From contig CAKXBD010000050.1 of the NCBI GenBank assembly GCA_934871445.1, forward strand, positions 1 through 12,871: DNA of 12,871 bases, given 5' to 3'. This stretch comes from an uncultured bacterium. Its GTDB lineage: Bacteria > Bacillota > Clostridia > Christensenellales > Borkfalkiaceae. The notes beneath the pieces were generated by a model. It did not search any database and was not told the DNA's origin. It saw nothing but the letters and a program-made list of their open reading frames with translations. The position numbers and the translations under genes were made by a program. Below, in pieces: positions 10,654 through 12,871 of the stretch (position 1 is its first letter; every line of letters starts with the position of its first letter).

Positions 10654-12871
10654 ATGAAGAATATGACCGAATCCGAAAGATCGGGAAAACGCAGGCTGTC
10701 TAAATTTGCACGGGCATTTATTATTCTGTTCGCAGTGTTTTTGACAGCCGGATTTTTTACGCTCGGTTCCTTCCGTTCTACCGGAAAGACCTTCGGTTAC
10801 GTCGCGGGAGACGACAGCCTTGCAGCCTTTGATCTGAATATGACGGAGGAGCAGTCGAAGTTGACTGCCGTATATATAAATGTCGGCAGTATCTACCTCG
10901 AACCGGGAGAATACGCTTCGGTTACGGTCAGGCGCTCTACTTCCGCCAATACAAAACCCAATTATACAGTCGGGTCGGCAAAACTCGGAAATATCTATTC
11001 CGAAAAAAATGACAGCAACATAAGGGAGGGCGCCAATTTTAACTGGGTGACTGTGGCGGCCGAGAAAAACCTTACGGCAAAATGTATTACCGTATCCGCT
11101 ACCGCCAATATCGACATCAACGAAATCGTATGTATCGGGGACGACGGTAAGACGATTCCCCTTTCCGTAAATGTGGAATTCAGTCAGGGAAATTATTCTA
11201 AATCGGAGCTCGCAAATGCGATAGATGCGCAAAATTCTTTCTCCGCTTCCGATTCGGCATGGAAAAACTTCACGCAGGAAGAAGGGTATTATATGACCTC
11301 CATTCATACCGTTCTGGGCGGAGGTGAAATCACTTCGGAGAGCGTCTACAATGTGGACAGGGATTTCAACTCCCTTGCGACCGTTCTGCTTTTGCCCTCG
11401 GTCGCGATTTTCGGGGATAGCACCTTTGCGCTTCGCCTTACGCCGTTTCTTGCGACCTCGGCGACTTTGCTCCTCGTCTACCTCTTCGCTTCCCTGTTAT
11501 TCAAAGACGAAAAATACGGGTTTATCTTTTCGCTCGTCTTTGCGTTCGGCGGACTCGCTACGACCGTGGGCAGACTGGGCGCGCCTTACGCCCTTATCAC
11601 TTGTTTCCTCGTCGCGAGCCTCTATTTCATGTACCGTTTCTTCGCAAAGGGGATTTCCTCCGAGCGGATCATAAAGGACGGTCTGAATATCCTCTTTTCG
11701 GGGTTATTTGCGGCGCTTGCTCTGGCGATGAACTTTTTGACGATTATTCCCGTGGCCGGTATATTGATTTTATTCGCCTTCGGTATGCGGAGACAAAGGC
11801 TCGCCTATATCAACGAATTGAACAAATCCGCTGCGCGTATTCAGGCGGAATCGGCTGTAAACGCCGAAGCGGGAGAGCGCGCAAAGCGCAAAGCGCAAAG
11901 CGGGGAATCCGGCGAGGAGACTCTTTCAAAGACCGTGAGCGCCGCGGAAGAGAAATCGACGTCTCTTTCGGAAGTGAGCGGCGACGCAGCGGAGCCCTCG
12001 TCGGAGGCGGAAAAATCTCTTGCGAAGGCCTCCGCGGAGAAAACGGATTCCGTGGCGGAAAAGGCGGCTTCCGCGCCCGAAACTACGGAGGGGACAAGGG
12101 GAAAGACTTTCAGAGAATTAAAGCGGGGAGCTTCCTCCATAGCGATTGTCGGAAAGGAAGCGAATGTCTTGAAATCCGCCTATTCCTACAAGTCGCGCGT
12201 GTCCTGGGCTTTCGCCGCGCTTTCCTTCGTCCTTGCCGCGTTCGTGTTTATGCTCCTTTCTAGCGTCATTACCTATAACGCCTTCGTGAAGGCGTTCGAT
12301 AATCCCGCCGACCCGTCTCTGAGCTATGCAACCCTCTTTTTCAAGGGCTTTACGGCGCCTTTCCACCCCTCCAATATCACGGAATACACCGCGGTCAATG
12401 CTTCGAACGTATTCGCTTGGCTCATGCCGTTGAAGGCCGCCACCGTATACGATCCCATAGCGGAATTAAAGAGTTCGAGATACCTCGCCTGGAACGTATC
12501 CATGAATGCCGCCGTGGCCGTGGCAGCGTTGGTCTCCTTCGCGTTCTGTTCCGTGAGCGTCATTTCCGAGGCCTTTTCCTCCGCCCGTTCTTCGAGAATG
12601 AACAAGCGTATTCGCCGCATCTATCTCGTTCTCTTGGGCGGCGCCGTGACTTCCATGCTCGCGGCCGCGTTTGTAAGGAATGTTTCGGTAATTCAAAGCT
12701 CCTTATTCGGAGTGTTCTATATCGGCTTTATTCCCTTGGCCGTAAAAATTTGTCAGCCCGCAGAGATTAAGATTGCCCCTTCTGGACGGGCAAAGGTCTC
12801 CTTTGCCGATATTCTTTCGGGAATATGTATTGCCGTATTTATTGTGTTCTTTGCCCTGTCCGTACCCAGCA
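10654..12871 (+). CDS. PMT/GT39-like glycosyltransferase, membrane (3' end outside window)
   Basis: The frame is open from ATG 10654 (site GAGGAG) to the edge: at least 739 residues. The protein is related to the PMT/ArnT superfamily of polyprenyl-phosphate-sugar glycosyltransferases in the membrane. Order: TM1 (about 18-40); a beta-rich extracytoplasmic domain (60-200); then the PMT core, where SVAIFGDSTFALRLTPFLATSATLLLVYLF matches the usual lFGxxPFgwRL segment, followed by a helix pair GRLGAPYALITCFLVASLYF and DGLNILFSGLFAALALAMNF. Residues 390-510 are a charged Ala/Ser/Glu low-complexity linker between TM helices. More TM helices follow (516-545 and four after 615). Where the family has a catalytic FDE and HPP motif, this protein shows QEE (E209, E210) and DRDFNS (235-240), so activity is doubtful or altered. 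No stop codon in the window. Confidence 0.75.
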   Translation, partial: MKNMTESERSGKRRLSKFARAFIILFAVFLTAGFFTLGSFRSTGKTFGYVAGDDSLAAFDLNMTEEQSKLTAVYINVGSIYLEPGEYASVTVRRSTSANTKPNYTVGSAKLGNIYSEKNDSNIREGANFNWVTVAAEKNLTAKCITVSATANIDINEIVCIGDDGKTIPLSVNVEFSQGNYSKSELANAIDAQNSFSASDSAWKNFTQEEGYYMTSIHTVLGGGEITSESVYNVDRDFNSLATVLLLPSVAIFGDSTFALRLTPFLATSATLLLVYLFASLLFKDEKYGFIFSLVFAFGGLATTVGRLGAPYALITCFLVASLYFMYRFFAKGISSERIIKDGLNILFSGLFAALALAMNFLTIIPVAGILILFAFGMRRQRLAYINELNKSAARIQAESAVNAEAGERAKRKAQSGESGEETLSKTVSAAEEKSTSLSEVSGDAAEPSSEAEKSLAKASAEKTDSVAEKAASAPETTEGTRGKTFRELKRGASSIAIVGKEANVLKSAYSYKSRVSWAFAALSFVLAAFVFMLLSSVITYNAFVKAFDNPADPSLSYATLFFKGFTAPFHPSNITEYTAVNASNVFAWLMPLKAATVYDPIAELKSSRYLAWNVSMNAAVAVAALVSFAFCSVSVISEAFSSARSSRMNKRIRRIYLVLLGGAVTSMLAAAFVRNVSVIQSSLFGVFYIGFIPLAVKICQPAEIKIAPSGRAKVSFADILSGICIAVFIVFFALSVPS

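Noticed and set aside
10615..11307. 230-codon open frame on minus opposite the PMT-like gene
   Set aside because: It overlaps a plus-strand gene with promoter, ribosome binding site and recognisable family; no upstream signals on minus.
11601..12263. Plus-strand 220-codon frame in a different frame of the PMT-like gene
   Set aside because: Arg/Gly-rich product and full overlap with the continuous transmembrane reading frame; off-frame shadow.

Overview
This window looks like a chromosomal segment of a low-to-mid GC Gram-positive anaerobe of the class Clostridia (Bacillota). The evidence is mixed: strong AGGAGG-type ribosome binding sites, near-consensus sigma-70/sigma-A promoters with 17-base spacers, a clostridial NifS/NifU pair, a biotin-dependent Na+-pump decarboxylase membrane subunit, a clostridial XRE regulator with C-terminal alpha-helical repeats, and a SatA-like acetyltransferase. 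A Christensenellales-type gut bacterium would fit, but that is a guess from gene content. No phage, IS element, CRISPR array, tRNA or rRNA was seen.

Layout. (1) 1-2537, plus strand: cysteine desulfurase (5' end outside the window), NifU-type Fe-S scaffold, and a HAD-family hydrolase with an altered motif I. (2) 2538-3634, plus: a promoter, a small charged protein of unknown function, and an XRE regulator gene broken by two compensating frameshifts, closed by a bidirectional terminator. (3) 3646-6627, minus: a manganese-type cation diffusion facilitator with its own consensus promoter; upstream of it a gamma-like and a beta subunit of a sodium-pumping decarboxylase, preceded by a roughly 220-base leader with alternative RNA pairings and a terminator just before the start codon. 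(4) 6599-7778: divergent promoters with a shared 13-bp inverted repeat, then a GNAT acetyltransferase and a two-TM protein on plus. (5) 7829-8358: rplS with an L19-type leader RNA and a strong terminator. (6) 8384-10330, plus: a streptothricin-acetyltransferase-like gene, another GNAT and a class I methyltransferase. (7) 10568-12871, plus: a promoter and a large membrane protein related to PMT/GT39 glycosyltransferases, running off the right edge.

How the genes work together. NifS supplies persulfide sulfur to NifU for Fe-S assembly. The decarboxylase beta and gamma subunits would form the membrane Na+ pump, but the alpha (carboxyltransferase) and biotin-carrier subunits are not in the window, so they must be encoded elsewhere. 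The CDF protein probably exports Mn2+. The two acetyltransferases and the methyltransferase from 8520 to 10330 form a small modification cluster that may serve drug or metabolite detoxification.

The points most worth a second look are the switch-like leader of the decarboxylase operon, the inverted repeat spanning both divergent -35 boxes, the double-frameshifted regulator, the CDF with a duplicated C-terminal domain, and the PMT-like protein whose catalytic acidic and HPP motifs look degenerate. All functional statements rest on motif recognition by eye; no database search was run.
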